Assembly: GCF_003797825.1 (NCBI RefSeq)
Contig: NZ_RKME01000001.1
Span: 618,687 to 682,686, forward strand
Origin: Gordonia sp. OPL2
Lineage (GTDB): Bacteria; Actinomycetota; Actinomycetes; Mycobacteriales; Mycobacteriaceae
DNA: 64,000 nt
Reading direction: 5' to 3'
Both the position numbers and the translations under genes were made by a program. The first letter of the stretch is position 1. Each line of letters starts with the position of its first letter. Shown piece after piece: positions 18,956 through 27,879 of this stretch. The notes under the pieces were generated by a model. The model did not search any database, was not told where the DNA came from, and saw only the letters and a program-made list of their open reading frames with translations.

Positions 18956-19789
18956 ATGGGCACGAGCGAGGTCAATGTGGACCGTTATGCGCGGCGCGTC
19001 GGATACACCGGCGATCGGTCCCCCACCCTGGACACGCTGCGAGAACTCATCAGCGCGCATGTTCGTCACATCCCGTTCGAGAATCTCGACCCACTGACCG
19101 GCATCCCGATCACGCACCTGGATCCCGCGGGCCTGCAGGACAAACTCGTCGACCGTCGACGTGGAGGCTTCTGCTACGAGCACAACGGGCTGTTCCGTCA
19201 CGTGCTGACCGCGCTGGGTTTCGACGCGGCTCCGCTCGCCGGCCGAGTCGTGTGGATGAAGGACCCCGGACCACTGCCGGCCGAGACCCACCAATTGTTG
19301 TCGGTGTCCATCCCGGGGGATTCGGCGCACTATCTCGTCGACGTCGGATTCGGCGGCCAGACGCCGACCGCCCCACTGCGGCTCGCCCCGCGCGAGGAGC
19401 AGGACACGGACCTCGAACGGTTTCGGATCGGAATCTCCGACGACGGGTTCCACGTGATGGAGTCCGAGGTCGGTGGCCGCTGGCAGCCCCTGTATCTGTT
19501 CACCACGGCACCGCGTCCCGACATCGACAGCGTGGTCGGCAGTTGGTTCGCGTCGACCTTCCCGGAATCCCACTTCCGGACCACACTCAGTGCCTGCATG
19601 GTCATCGACGACGCTCGATGGAACCTGCGCGATCGCAACCTGGCCATCCATCGTCCCGACGGCTCCGGCGAGAAGCGTGAGCTGTCCACCGCAGGAGAGG
19701 TCCTCGACCTGCTCGTCGACAGTTTCGGGATCGACGTCTCGTCGATCGACGGCCTCGAGCACCGGGTGAGTGAGCTGCTCGGGCGGTGA
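18956..19789 (+). CDS. nat: Arylamine N-acetyltransferase
   Basis: Transfers an acetyl (or propionyl) group from CoA to arylamines and hydrazines; in mycobacteria the enzyme acetylates isoniazid and is tied to sterol catabolism. The 277-residue length is standard. The catalytic triad is visible as Cys73 in RRGGFCYEHNG, His112 in ETHQLLSV and Asp129 in LVDVGFGG. Unlike in M. tuberculosis, where nat follows hsaA-D, it is alone here, divergent from an alpha/beta hydrolase. Confidence 0.95.
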   Translation: MGTSEVNVDRYARRVGYTGDRSPTLDTLRELISAHVRHIPFENLDPLTGIPITHLDPAGLQDKLVDRRRGGFCYEHNGLFRHVLTALGFDAAPLAGRVVWMKDPGPLPAETHQLLSVSIPGDSAHYLVDVGFGGQTPTAPLRLAPREEQDTDLERFRIGISDDGFHVMESEVGGRWQPLYLFTTAPRPDIDSVVGSWFASTFPESHFRTTLSACMVIDDARWNLRDRNLAIHRPDGSGEKRELSTAGEVLDLLVDSFGIDVSSIDGLEHRVSELLGR

Positions 19790-19816
19790 GCAGGCCGTCC
19801 GTCCGGTCCTCCCGGG

Positions 19817-20632
19817 TCACCCGGCGCGGGAGAACTCCGACGCCCGTGCCACTTGATCGGCGCTGATCTCGACACCGGTGTACCGCTCGAACTGACGTGC
19901 CGCCTGCAGTGCGATCACCTCGGCGCCGGTGATGAGCCGCTTGCCCTCGGCGCGTGCGGCGCGGATGAGCGGTGTATCGGCCGGGAAGGCGACCACGTCG
20001 AAAACGATGTCGGCAGCGTCGATCTCGGCGGGGTCGAACGACAGTCGGTCTTCGTCTGCCCCGTGCATCCCGAGCGGGGTGACATTGACCAACACGGACG
20101 TCGACGGCGCCGGTGCTGCCGACGAGTACCGGTAGCCGTATCTCTCCGCGAGCGCCGAACCCGTCTCCTCGTTGCGGGCGATCACCGTGACGTCGTCGAA
20201 ACCGGCACCGCGGAACGCGGCCACGACGGCCTTCGCCATGCCACCGGACCCGCGGATCGCCACCGAGGAGTCGGGGTCGAGCGCGTGGTCGGCGATGAGA
20301 GCGGCCACCGCCTCGTAGTCGGTGTTGGCGGCGACCAGCCGACCGCCGTCGTTCACGATCGTGTTGACCGACTCGATCGCCGCGGCCGATTCCTCCATCA
20401 CGTCGACGAGCGGGATGACCGCCTCCTTGAACGGCATCGACACCGAACAACCACGGATTCCGAGTGCTCGTATACCGCGAATGGCGCCGTCGATGTCGTC
20501 GGTGGTGAAGGCCTTGTAGACGAAATTCAGGCCGATCTCGTCGTAGAGGAAATTGTGAAACCTCGTCCCGATGTTCGACGGCCGTCCGGCCAACGAGATG
20601 CACAACGTCATGTCCTTGTTCAGGATCGGCAT
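19817..20632 (-). CDS. Shikimate dehydrogenase-like protein (SdhL/HI0607 type)
   Basis: A NAD(P)-dependent oxidoreductase of the AroE superfamily, 271 residues. The N-terminus NKDMTLCISLAGRPSNIGT and the segments FVYKAFTTDDIDGAI and LGIRGCSVSMPFKEAV closely match the HI0607/SdhL subfamily rather than biosynthetic AroE. The catalytic Lys (SMPFKEA) and Asp (AANTDYEA) are kept, as is the Rossmann loop GSGGMAKAVVAAF. This subfamily is poor at shikimate reduction and its true substrate is unclear, so the common name should be used with care. Confidence 0.88.
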   Translation of the reverse strand: MPILNKDMTLCISLAGRPSNIGTRFHNFLYDEIGLNFVYKAFTTDDIDGAIRGIRALGIRGCSVSMPFKEAVIPLVDVMEESAAAIESVNTIVNDGGRLVAANTDYEAVAALIADHALDPDSSVAIRGSGGMAKAVVAAFRGAGFDDVTVIARNEETGSALAERYGYRYSSAAPAPSTSVLVNVTPLGMHGADEDRLSFDPAEIDAADIVFDVVAFPADTPLIRAARAEGKRLITGAEVIALQAARQFERYTGVEISADQVARASEFSRAG

Positions 20633-20670
20633 GGGTCTCAGCCTAGTGTCTGCGCGAGTACTCTCGCGGC

Positions 20671-21072
20671 ATGGACGAGATGCGGAGCCGGCACATCTCC
20701 GTCGTGATCGCGGCGACCAGAAACGAGGTCTACTCCTTCGCCGCCGACCCGGACAATCTTTCGCGGTGGGCCGCGGGGCTGGCCTCGGGTGTCCGCCGTG
20801 ACGGAGATCTCCTCATCACGCAGTCGCCGATGGGCGAGGTCAGCGTCCGCTTCGCCCCGCCGAATCCGTTCGGTGTCCTCGATCACGACGTCACGCTGCC
20901 CGACGGCACGGTCGTGGCCAATCCGCTGCGCGTTCTCGAGCATCCGGACGGCGCCGAGGTCGTCTTCACCGTGCGTCAGCGCGACCTCTCCGACGACGAG
21001 TTCGAGGCCGATTGCGCCGCCGTGGAAGGTGATCTCGAAGCCCTGCGCCAGGTCGTCACCGAGGCTTCCTGA
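20671..21072 (+). CDS. SRPBCC-superfamily (START-like) protein
   Basis: A 133-residue single-domain protein. RHISVVIAATRNEVYSFAADPDNLSRWAAG is the typical opening of polyketide cyclase/START-like domains, which bind hydrophobic ligands in a helix-grip cavity. The C-terminus ends in the expected long helix (FEADCAAVEGDLEALRQVV). It is divergent from the SdhL-like gene across 38 bases. Ligand unknown. Confidence 0.8.
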   Translation: MDEMRSRHISVVIAATRNEVYSFAADPDNLSRWAAGLASGVRRDGDLLITQSPMGEVSVRFAPPNPFGVLDHDVTLPDGTVVANPLRVLEHPDGAEVVFTVRQRDLSDDEFEADCAAVEGDLEALRQVVTEAS

Positions 21073-21154
21073 CACGACGGGTCGGCGCGTTCGGTCCCCG
21101 AGCAGAGCGGTCTACACCAGATCGTGACCCGCCTGAGTCTCTTCTCAGCTATCT

Positions 21155-21192
21155 CATAAGTAACAATGGCCCCACATGTCACATAAGTAACA
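21155..21192 (+). repeat. Direct repeat CATAAGTAACA, two copies 27 bp apart
   Basis: CATAAGTAACA occurs at 21155-21165 and 21182-21192, directly upstream of the DUF4185 gene. The copies lie in a locally AT-richer stretch that probably holds the promoter. A related CATAAGT is seen upstream of the resolvase-like gene near 31556. Confidence 0.6.
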
Positions 21193-21211
21193 GAACGTTG
21201 TGGAGGTCGGG

Positions 21212-22585
21212 GTGCGTCGTCGTCTCAGGAATGGCGTGCGCCTCGCGCTCGCCGGTGCGATCACAGTGTCGGCGTCGGTACTGGCGACGACCCAGGGCGC
21301 GGGAACCGCAGAGGCCGCGCCGTGCGGCAACGGTGGGTTCGGATCGAGTTTCCTCGACACCGGATCGCTCGGATCGTCAGGCTCACTGGGCTCCTCGGGT
21401 TCGAGCGGGTCGTCGGGTTCGAGCGGATCAGGGAGCTCGGACATCCCCAGTCTGGGCCCGCAGGGCCCCCTGGTGCCGTTCGTCGGGGCGAGCACTCGAA
21501 CGGTCTCCTGGGTCACCGGCCCGATCAGCCCGAATCGCACCTACAGCCGATTCGGGATCACGGGTACCGACCTCGGCATCAGCTGGGACAACGGTGCCGG
21601 ACAGACGCTGATGGCTTTCGGGGACACTTTCGGCAACTGCAACGCGGCCGGCCAGCAGTGGCGACACAACGTCCTGCTGCGAACGAACGACGACCGGCTG
21701 AGCGACGGCATCAGCGTGCCGAACGGCGTCGCGGGCGACGTGTATTCCGGCACGGTCATCGCCCCCGGCCGGCCGAACTACGCGCAACAACTCATCCCGT
21801 CCCTCGGTATCAGCAACGTCGAGGTGACGACGATCCCGACGACCGCGATCTCCCTGCCGCGGCCTGGCGGCGGCTTCCGACAGTTCATCAACTACATGTC
21901 GGTGCGATCCTGGGGCAGCGCCGGCCACTGGGTCACCAATTTCTCGGCGATCGCCCACTCCGACGACAACGGTCAGACCTGGACCACCGACACCGACACC
22001 ATCCTGATCAACGCCCCGGTGTCGCTCGCCCTGCCGGGCGACCTCCCACCGGTTGAGTACAACAACGGGAAGTTCCAGCAAGGCGCCTATGTCAAGGGTC
22101 GCCCCGATTCGGCCACGGAGAGCAAGTACATCTATCAGTTCGGCACTCCCAACGGCAGATTCGGCGCCGCATTCCTCGCCCGGTTCGCGCCCGCGGACAT
22201 CCTGTCACTCGACCGCTACCAGTACTGGGCCGGCAAGGCGCGTGGCTGGGTCGACGACATCAAGGAGATCCCCGACGACGGCTCCGCGATCGTCGTGCCC
22301 GCCCCGGTGACCGAACTGTCGGTCGCGTGGAGCCACTATCTGAAGAAGTACGTGATGCTCGACGGCGACAACGGAATCCGCATGCGCACCGCCGATCACC
22401 CCGAAGGCCCATGGAGCGGACCGAAATCGCTCGTCCCGTCCGGCGCACTCGTGGTCTACGGCCCCATGATGCTGCCCGACTCCCCCGCCCTCCGGGGAGA
22501 CGGGAAGGAGTTGTACTTCAACGCATCCCGCTGGAGTGACTACAACGTGATGCTGCTACGCACCGACCTCAGCCGGGTGAGATGA
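21212..22585 (+). CDS. Secreted DUF4185 domain protein
   Basis: A 457-residue exported protein. The GTG at 21212 follows GGAGG by a few bases; the track-length start twelve bases earlier overlaps that ribosome site. A twin-Arg-like basic start (RRRLRNGVRLALAG) and hydrophobic core lead to an Ala-x-Ala cleavage site (TAEAAP). A Ser/Gly low-complexity linker (residues about 45-75) follows, then a DUF4185 beta-propeller-like domain with ISWDNGAGQTLMAFGDTFGN, HSDDNGQTW and DNGIRMRTADHPEGPW. The domain resembles glycan-recognising propellers; no activity is proven. Confidence 0.87.
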   Translation: MRRRLRNGVRLALAGAITVSASVLATTQGAGTAEAAPCGNGGFGSSFLDTGSLGSSGSLGSSGSSGSSGSSGSGSSDIPSLGPQGPLVPFVGASTRTVSWVTGPISPNRTYSRFGITGTDLGISWDNGAGQTLMAFGDTFGNCNAAGQQWRHNVLLRTNDDRLSDGISVPNGVAGDVYSGTVIAPGRPNYAQQLIPSLGISNVEVTTIPTTAISLPRPGGGFRQFINYMSVRSWGSAGHWVTNFSAIAHSDDNGQTWTTDTDTILINAPVSLALPGDLPPVEYNNGKFQQGAYVKGRPDSATESKYIYQFGTPNGRFGAAFLARFAPADILSLDRYQYWAGKARGWVDDIKEIPDDGSAIVVPAPVTELSVAWSHYLKKYVMLDGDNGIRMRTADHPEGPWSGPKSLVPSGALVVYGPMMLPDSPALRGDGKELYFNASRWSDYNVMLLRTDLSRVR

Positions 22586-22649
22586 CCGGTCGGTGTCGCC
22601 GGGTGGGACGGCCGGCGACCGGGCGCGTGGGGATGCACCCGGCCCGACG

Positions 22650-25052
22650 TCACTTCCCGAACCCGGCGTCGCGCAACGCCTGCGCCATCGATCCGCTCGG
22701 CTGACTGCGGTTGCCGCGGCCACCGTCGCGGCGGCCGTTGGCCGAACGGTTCGCGCGATCCCCGCGCTGTCCGCCACGGTTGCCCGTCCGGTCCCGGCCG
22801 CTCTTGCCCCCCGACGGTGCGGCGGCACCGTTCTTTGTCGACGCCGGCCCGCGCCCGCCGACCCCCGGCTCGTCGTCGAGCCGCAGACTCAAGCCGATGC
22901 GCTGGCGTTCCACGTCGACGTCGATCACCTTGACCCGCACGACCTGGCCGGAACGCACCACCTCGTGCGGATCGGAGACGAACCGGTCCGACATCGCGGA
23001 GACGTGGACGAGACCGTCCTGGTGCACGCCGACGTCGACGAACGCACCGAACGCGGCCACGTTGGTGACGACGCCTTCGAGAACCATGCCCGCACGCAGG
23101 TCGGCGACCTTCTCCACCCCGGCGGCGAACGTGGCGGTGGCGAACGCGGGTCGGGGATCGCGCCCCGGCTTCTCGAGTTCGGCGAGGATGTCGGTGACCG
23201 TGGGAATGCCGAACCGGTCGTCGGCGAACTCCTCCGGACGTAGTGCGCGCAGCGCACGGGAGTCGCCGATCAGCTCGGTGATCGCCAGACCCGACCGGTC
23301 CAGGATGCGCCGGACCACGGGATAGGACTCCGGGTGCACGCCCGACGCGTCCAGTGGGTCGTCGCCGTCACGGATCCGCAGGAAGCCGGCGCACTGCTCG
23401 AAAGCCTTGGGGCCCAGTCGCGCGACGTCGCGCAGACCGGCACGACTGCGGAACGGTCCGACCTCGTCCCGGTGCGCGACGATCGCCGCCGCGAGCGTCG
23501 GGGTCACACCGGACACGCGGGAGAGCAACGGAACCGAGGCCGTGTTCAGATCGACGCCGACCGCGTTCACCGCGTCCTCGACCACCGCATCGAGACTGCG
23601 CGCGAGCGTGCCCGGGGTGACGTCGTGCTGATACTGGCCGACTCCGATCGACTTGGGGTCGATCTTGACCAGCTCCGCGAGCGGATCCTGGAGCCGCCGG
23701 GCGATGGAGACGGCGCCGCGGAGCGACACGTCGAGCTGCGGGAGTTCGCGCGACGCGTACTCCGACGCCGAGTACACCGACGCCCCGGCCTCACTGACGA
23801 TCGCCTTGGCCGGCGCGCGAGCACCGGACGTGCGGATGTCGTTGATCAGTTCGGTTGCGAGAGAGTCTGTTTCGCGTGATGCCGTGCCGTTGCCAATGGC
23901 CACCAGGTCGACCCCGTGGCGGGCGACGAGAGCCGCCAGTGTCGCCTTGGCCTGATCCCATTGCTTCTGCGGCTGATGGGGGTAGATCGCGCACGTGTCG
24001 AGCACCTTGCCGGTGCCGTCGACGACGGCGACCTTGACGCCGGTACGGAAGCCGGGATCGAGACCCAGGGTGGGACGCGTGCCGGCCGGCGCCGCGAGCA
24101 GCAGGTCCTTCAGATTCGTGGCGAACACCCCGACCGCGTCGGCCTCGGCCCGCTGGCGCAGCCGGACCCGTGCCTCGATGGACGCCGACACCATCAGCTT
24201 GGTGCGCCACGCCCAGCGTGCGGTGGTCACCAACCACGGCGTGCCCGGCCCCGGGTTCGACGCGTCGATGCCGAGCGTCGCCGACACCATCGCCTCGTAG
24301 GGTTCGTCCTCGCCGCCGTCGAGTGACAGGGTCAGCGCCTCCTCCTTCTCACCGCGGAGGACGGCGAGCACACGGTGTGAGGGCATCGAGTCGAGCGGTT
24401 CGGAGAACTTGAAGTAGTCGCGGAACTTCTGCGCTGCAGCCGATGTCGAGGCGGCCTCCGATCGGGCGGCCGTGCGCATCGAGCCGTCGGACCAGAACTT
24501 CTCGCGGATCGCACCGACCAGTTCGGCATCCTCCGATGCGCGCTCGATCAGGATCTGGCGCGCACCGTCGAGCGCCGCCGCGGCGTCGGCGACGTCATCG
24601 GTCACGAACTCGCCGGCGGCGTCGTCGGGACTCAGCGAGGGATCGGCCAGCAGCCGGTCGGCCAGCGGTTCGAGGCCCGCCTCCCGAGCGATCTGGGCCT
24701 TGGTGCGCCGCTTGGGTTTGTACGGGAGATAGATGTCCTCGACGCGCGCCTTGGTCTCTGCCGCCAGCAGAGCCGCCTTCAGTTCGTCGGTCAGCTTGCC
24801 CTGCTCCCCGATGGAGGCGATGACCGCGTCGCGTCGCTCGTCGAGCTCACGGAGGTACCGCAGCCGTTCGTCGAGGGTGCGCAGTTGGGCGTCGTCGAGA
24901 CTTCCGGTCACCTCTTTCCGGTATCGCGCGATGAACGGCACGGTGGAGCCGTCGTCGAGCAGCCGAACAGCGGCGGCGACTTGCTCCTCACCGACGGACA
25001 ATTCCTCGGCGATTCGCGTGTTCACGGACTTCACGGATGAGCTCGGATTCAC
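22650..25052 (-). CDS. tex: Tex-family RNA-binding transcription accessory protein
   Basis: An 800-residue Tex protein, a nucleic-acid-binding factor linked to transcription and tolerance of stress. The order of domains is standard: helical N-terminus (EEQVAAAVRLLDDGSTVPFIARYRKEVTG), YqgF-like RNase-H fold (LGLDPGFRTGVKVAVVDG), helix-hairpin-helix (LLSRVSGVTPTLAAAIV), and S1 domain (GMVLEGVVTNVAAFGAFVDV). A basic, Gly/Arg-rich tail follows. GTG 25052 is the most likely start; a longer frame to 25217 crosses the start of the divergent monooxygenase and lacks homology. It is convergent with the DUF4185 gene. Confidence 0.93.
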   Translation of the reverse strand: MNPSSSVKSVNTRIAEELSVGEEQVAAAVRLLDDGSTVPFIARYRKEVTGSLDDAQLRTLDERLRYLRELDERRDAVIASIGEQGKLTDELKAALLAAETKARVEDIYLPYKPKRRTKAQIAREAGLEPLADRLLADPSLSPDDAAGEFVTDDVADAAAALDGARQILIERASEDAELVGAIREKFWSDGSMRTAARSEAASTSAAAQKFRDYFKFSEPLDSMPSHRVLAVLRGEKEEALTLSLDGGEDEPYEAMVSATLGIDASNPGPGTPWLVTTARWAWRTKLMVSASIEARVRLRQRAEADAVGVFATNLKDLLLAAPAGTRPTLGLDPGFRTGVKVAVVDGTGKVLDTCAIYPHQPQKQWDQAKATLAALVARHGVDLVAIGNGTASRETDSLATELINDIRTSGARAPAKAIVSEAGASVYSASEYASRELPQLDVSLRGAVSIARRLQDPLAELVKIDPKSIGVGQYQHDVTPGTLARSLDAVVEDAVNAVGVDLNTASVPLLSRVSGVTPTLAAAIVAHRDEVGPFRSRAGLRDVARLGPKAFEQCAGFLRIRDGDDPLDASGVHPESYPVVRRILDRSGLAITELIGDSRALRALRPEEFADDRFGIPTVTDILAELEKPGRDPRPAFATATFAAGVEKVADLRAGMVLEGVVTNVAAFGAFVDVGVHQDGLVHVSAMSDRFVSDPHEVVRSGQVVRVKVIDVDVERQRIGLSLRLDDEPGVGGRGPASTKNGAAAPSGGKSGRDRTGNRGGQRGDRANRSANGRRDGGRGNRSQPSGSMAQALRDAGFGK

Positions 25053-25215
25053 TCGGAGGACCCTACCGAAGGAACCCGACACCTCGGCGCAGGCGGTTCC
25101 GACGAGCGGCACCTTCCCCGCCGATTTGTGCCAAACAGCACGGCCGGCCCGCCCGATGGCGATAATCGACCTGCAGTTGCCGATCTGCAATTCCGGACAC
25201 CGAGGGGCCCGTACC

Positions 25216-26832
25216 ATGACCGATGTCGATGTGATGATCGCCGGCGCAGGACCGATCGGCCTGACGGCCGCGATCGAGTTGCGGCGGCGTGGGGTGCGAG
25301 TGCGGATCGTCGATCCGCTCGAGGAGCCGCCTCAGTACGCCAAGGCGGTGGGTGTACAGCCCAGGACCCTGGAGGTCTTCGAGGGCATGGGCGTGCTGCG
25401 GGAGATTCTCGACGCCGGCGTCGAGATGCGCGGTCAGATCATCTTCGTCAACGAGGCCGAGGTGGGTCGTATCGATCTCGAGGTACCCGCCGACATCCCG
25501 TTCCGCTTCCACTGCATCCCGCAATACGAGACCGAGAGGGTGCTACGGGAGCGCCTCACCGAACTCGACACGCAGATCGAGCGTGGCACGCGCCTGGTCG
25601 GATTCGAACAGGACGACGACGGGGTGACCGTGACCCTCGAGGGCCCGGCGGGCACCGAGACGGTCGGCGTCGGGTACGTCGTGGGCGCCGACGGAGCCCA
25701 CAGCACGGTGCGCAAAACGCTCGGACTGACCTTCGAAGGCGCCGCCTTCGAGGAGCAGTACATGCTCGGCGACGTCGTGGTCGACTGGTCGCAACCCCGC
25801 GGATACAGCATCCGTTCGATGCATCAGTCCGACGGGGCCACCGACGATCTCCTGGTCTGCATCCCGTTGCCGGGCAACGGACGCTATCGCATGTCCATGC
25901 TGGTGCCCGAGCAGTTGGCCGTCGCCCCGTCGTCACCCGGCGACGGGATCGCGCACGGATTCGAGGGCGCCCGGGCCCCGCAGCTCGCCGACATCCAGGC
26001 GGTGGTCGACCGGCTGGCGCCCGAACCTGCCACCGTGTCCGACCTTCGCTGGTCGTCGGTCTTCCGGATCAGTCATCGTATTGTCGACGCCTATTCGCGC
26101 GGACGGGTGTTCGTCGCCGGGGACGCAGCGCACATCCATCCGCCGACCGGTGCACAGGGGATGAACACGGGCATCCAGGATGCGCACAACCTCGCGTGGA
26201 AGATCGCTCTGGCAGTCGAGGGGGTCGCGGCCGACGGATTGCTGGCGAGCTACGACGCCGAACGACGCCCCGTCGGCGAAGATGTGGTCGGCCGGACCGT
26301 CAAGAGCGCGCGCGAAGGGATCGGCGCGGACTCCTCGGATCCGGACTTCATCACCCGCCGTGAGGCGCAACTCCTGATCAGCTACGCCGACAGTCCGATC
26401 GTCACCGGGACCGACGCCGGACCGGGCCCACGGCCTGGCGAGCGCGCCCCCGATGCCGTCGAACTCTCCCGCGAGGTGCTCAACTTCCCCATCAGGTTGT
26501 TCTCCCTCCTCGACCGCAAGGGCCACACCGCGCTGATCTACGCGGGCGACGCGGCGGGAGCCGGCGATGTCGCGGCGATCGAGACGCTGGCGGCGGAGGC
26601 GGTATCCGCCGCTCGGGGCCGACTGCACGCCTACGTGATCGCATCGCCGGAGGCGCAGGTGGGCAGCGTGGGCCTCCCCCTCATCCGCGACGCAGCAGGC
26701 ACATTCGCACAGCAGTATCAGCCGGGCGGTTCGACGGTCTTCGTCCTGCGACCGGATGGCTACCTGGGCTATCGCGGCCCCGTGGCCGACGTCGAGTCGA
26801 TGCGCAAACATCTCGCATCCACGTTCGCCTGA
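25216..26832 (+). CDS. FAD-dependent aromatic monooxygenase (PheA/TfdB family)
   Basis: A 538-residue class A flavin hydroxylase. The dinucleotide fold IAGAGPIGLTAAIEL, the DG motif VVGADGAHSTVRK and the GD motif VFVAGDAAHIHPPTGAQGMN are all present, followed by a thioredoxin-like C-terminal domain (FVLRPDGYLGYRGP). These enzymes hydroxylate phenols, polyketides or related aromatics using NAD(P)H and oxygen. It is divergent from tex across 163 bases. A TetR regulator and a hydrolase lie just downstream, a common arrangement for small catabolic sets, but direct linkage is inferred only. Confidence 0.92.
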   Translation: MTDVDVMIAGAGPIGLTAAIELRRRGVRVRIVDPLEEPPQYAKAVGVQPRTLEVFEGMGVLREILDAGVEMRGQIIFVNEAEVGRIDLEVPADIPFRFHCIPQYETERVLRERLTELDTQIERGTRLVGFEQDDDGVTVTLEGPAGTETVGVGYVVGADGAHSTVRKTLGLTFEGAAFEEQYMLGDVVVDWSQPRGYSIRSMHQSDGATDDLLVCIPLPGNGRYRMSMLVPEQLAVAPSSPGDGIAHGFEGARAPQLADIQAVVDRLAPEPATVSDLRWSSVFRISHRIVDAYSRGRVFVAGDAAHIHPPTGAQGMNTGIQDAHNLAWKIALAVEGVAADGLLASYDAERRPVGEDVVGRTVKSAREGIGADSSDPDFITRREAQLLISYADSPIVTGTDAGPGPRPGERAPDAVELSREVLNFPIRLFSLLDRKGHTALIYAGDAAGAGDVAAIETLAAEAVSAARGRLHAYVIASPEAQVGSVGLPLIRDAAGTFAQQYQPGGSTVFVLRPDGYLGYRGPVADVESMRKHLASTFA

Positions 26833-26884
26833 CGTGAGCCAGGCGTGATCGTTCGACCGAACGCCCTTGTGACCGTTCACTACC

Positions 26885-26959
26885 CGCCGATCGTGTCCTG
26901 ACTTTCGTCGAGCGTGTCCTCGCTGGGCACGCTCGACGAAATTCAGGACACGGTCGGCG
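26885..26959. terminator. 32-bp near-perfect inverted repeat between convergent genes
   Basis: Arms 26885-26916 and 26928-26959 pair over 32 bases with two mismatches around an 11-base loop. The right arm overlaps the stop codon of the minus-strand hydrolase. There is no T-run on either side, so it is not a classical terminator, but the position between convergent genes fits bidirectional termination or an mRNA-end stabiliser. Confidence 0.6.
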
Positions 26960-27815
26960 ATGGTTCGGGTTCGCGCTCGGGCCGACGGGCGGGAGGTCGC
27001 CGGTCCACCTCGGCCCAGAACGAACGGATCGCGTCGGCGGTGGCCGCCGGGCGTTCGAGCGCCGGGATCACGCGGGCACCGGAGACGGTGATCTCGACGG
27101 CATCGTCCATCGTGACGGCGACGGCCCGCGCCTCCTCCGGGGTCCACTCACCACGATCGTCGGTCGTAACGAAGGCGACCGGCGCGGTGATACGTGCCGC
27201 GGCCCATCCTAGGTCGGTGCGATTGAGGATCGCAGTCTCGACGGCGGCGATCATCGATCGTCCGGACGCGGACAGGGAGTCGTGCAGCATGTCCATCGCC
27301 TCGGCGTCCTCCCGTCGGGTCCGCTCGGTGAACAACGTGTCCTCGATGGCCGAGAGCACAGGACCGCGCGCACCGATGATCCGGTACAGCGGGAGCAGCG
27401 CCCGGACCTTACGACGCACACCGCGGCCGATGGGATGGGTCGGTGCACTGATCGCGACCAGGTCGGCGATCATGTCCGGACGGGTCGCGGCCAGGTCGAG
27501 TCCCACATGACCGCCCCACGCGTTGCCCACCCAGCGCACCCGGTCGTGGCCGGTACGCCGACGGATGTCGTCGACGAGTCGTTCGGCAGCTCGGGCACAC
27601 TCGGCGATGTCCACTGCCCGTTCGAGTGCATCGCTGCCTCCGGCCGACGGCGCGTCGACGAGGAAGAGCCGATGGTCGGCGGCGAGGTCGGGCACGATCC
27701 TGTCCCAACTGTGCGAGTCGACGAACATGCTGTGCCACAGGATGACCGGCCGCCCGTCACCCACCTCGCGCACGGACAGTCGACCGAGATCGGTGGATAC
27801 GCGGAACTCATTCAT
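26943..27815 (-). CDS. Alpha/beta hydrolase-fold protein lacking catalytic residues
   Basis: The fold is clear: VREVGDGRPVILWHSMFVDSHSWD, LVDAPSAGGSD, and the elbow segment VRWVGNAWGGHVGLDLA. However, the elbow reads G-N-A-W-G-G, with Ala where the nucleophilic Ser should be. The C-terminal segment GARVIPALERP has Val where relatives have the catalytic His (GxxHxPxLERP). The 290-residue protein may thus be a non-enzymatic binding protein or use another chemistry. ATG 27815 follows GAGGAG. It is divergent from a TetR gene across 64 AT-rich bases, so it is probably that regulator's target. Confidence 0.85.
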   Translation of the reverse strand: MNEFRVSTDLGRLSVREVGDGRPVILWHSMFVDSHSWDRIVPDLAADHRLFLVDAPSAGGSDALERAVDIAECARAAERLVDDIRRRTGHDRVRWVGNAWGGHVGLDLAATRPDMIADLVAISAPTHPIGRGVRRKVRALLPLYRIIGARGPVLSAIEDTLFTERTRREDAEAMDMLHDSLSASGRSMIAAVETAILNRTDLGWAAARITAPVAFVTTDDRGEWTPEEARAVAVTMDDAVEITVSGARVIPALERPAATADAIRSFWAEVDRRPPARRPEREPEPSPTVS

Positions 27816-27879
27816 GGTCACTCCTCGGGAAGACAATATTGATATTACACAGGGTAAATTGAATTATGTCTAGACTCGG
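27816..27879. promoter_or_regulatory. AT-rich divergent promoter/operator between hydrolase and TetR genes
   Basis: The region is strikingly AT-rich for this genome. An imperfect inverted repeat is seen around GATATTAC and GTAAATTG with an ACAGG centre, a plausible TetR-type operator. TAGACT at 27871-27876 could be a -10 giving a leaderless tetR transcript. Confidence 0.45.

Noticed and set aside
18862..18957. Longer start of the alpha/beta hydrolase at 18957, which would overlap the nat start codon in CCATGG
   Set aside because: GTG 18861 has a strong ribosome site and a family-like N-terminus; the extension has neither.
21350..21440. Ser/Gly coding repeats in the DUF4185 gene as a possible repeat locus
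   Set aside because: This is a low-complexity linker after the signal peptide, common in secreted actinobacterial proteins.
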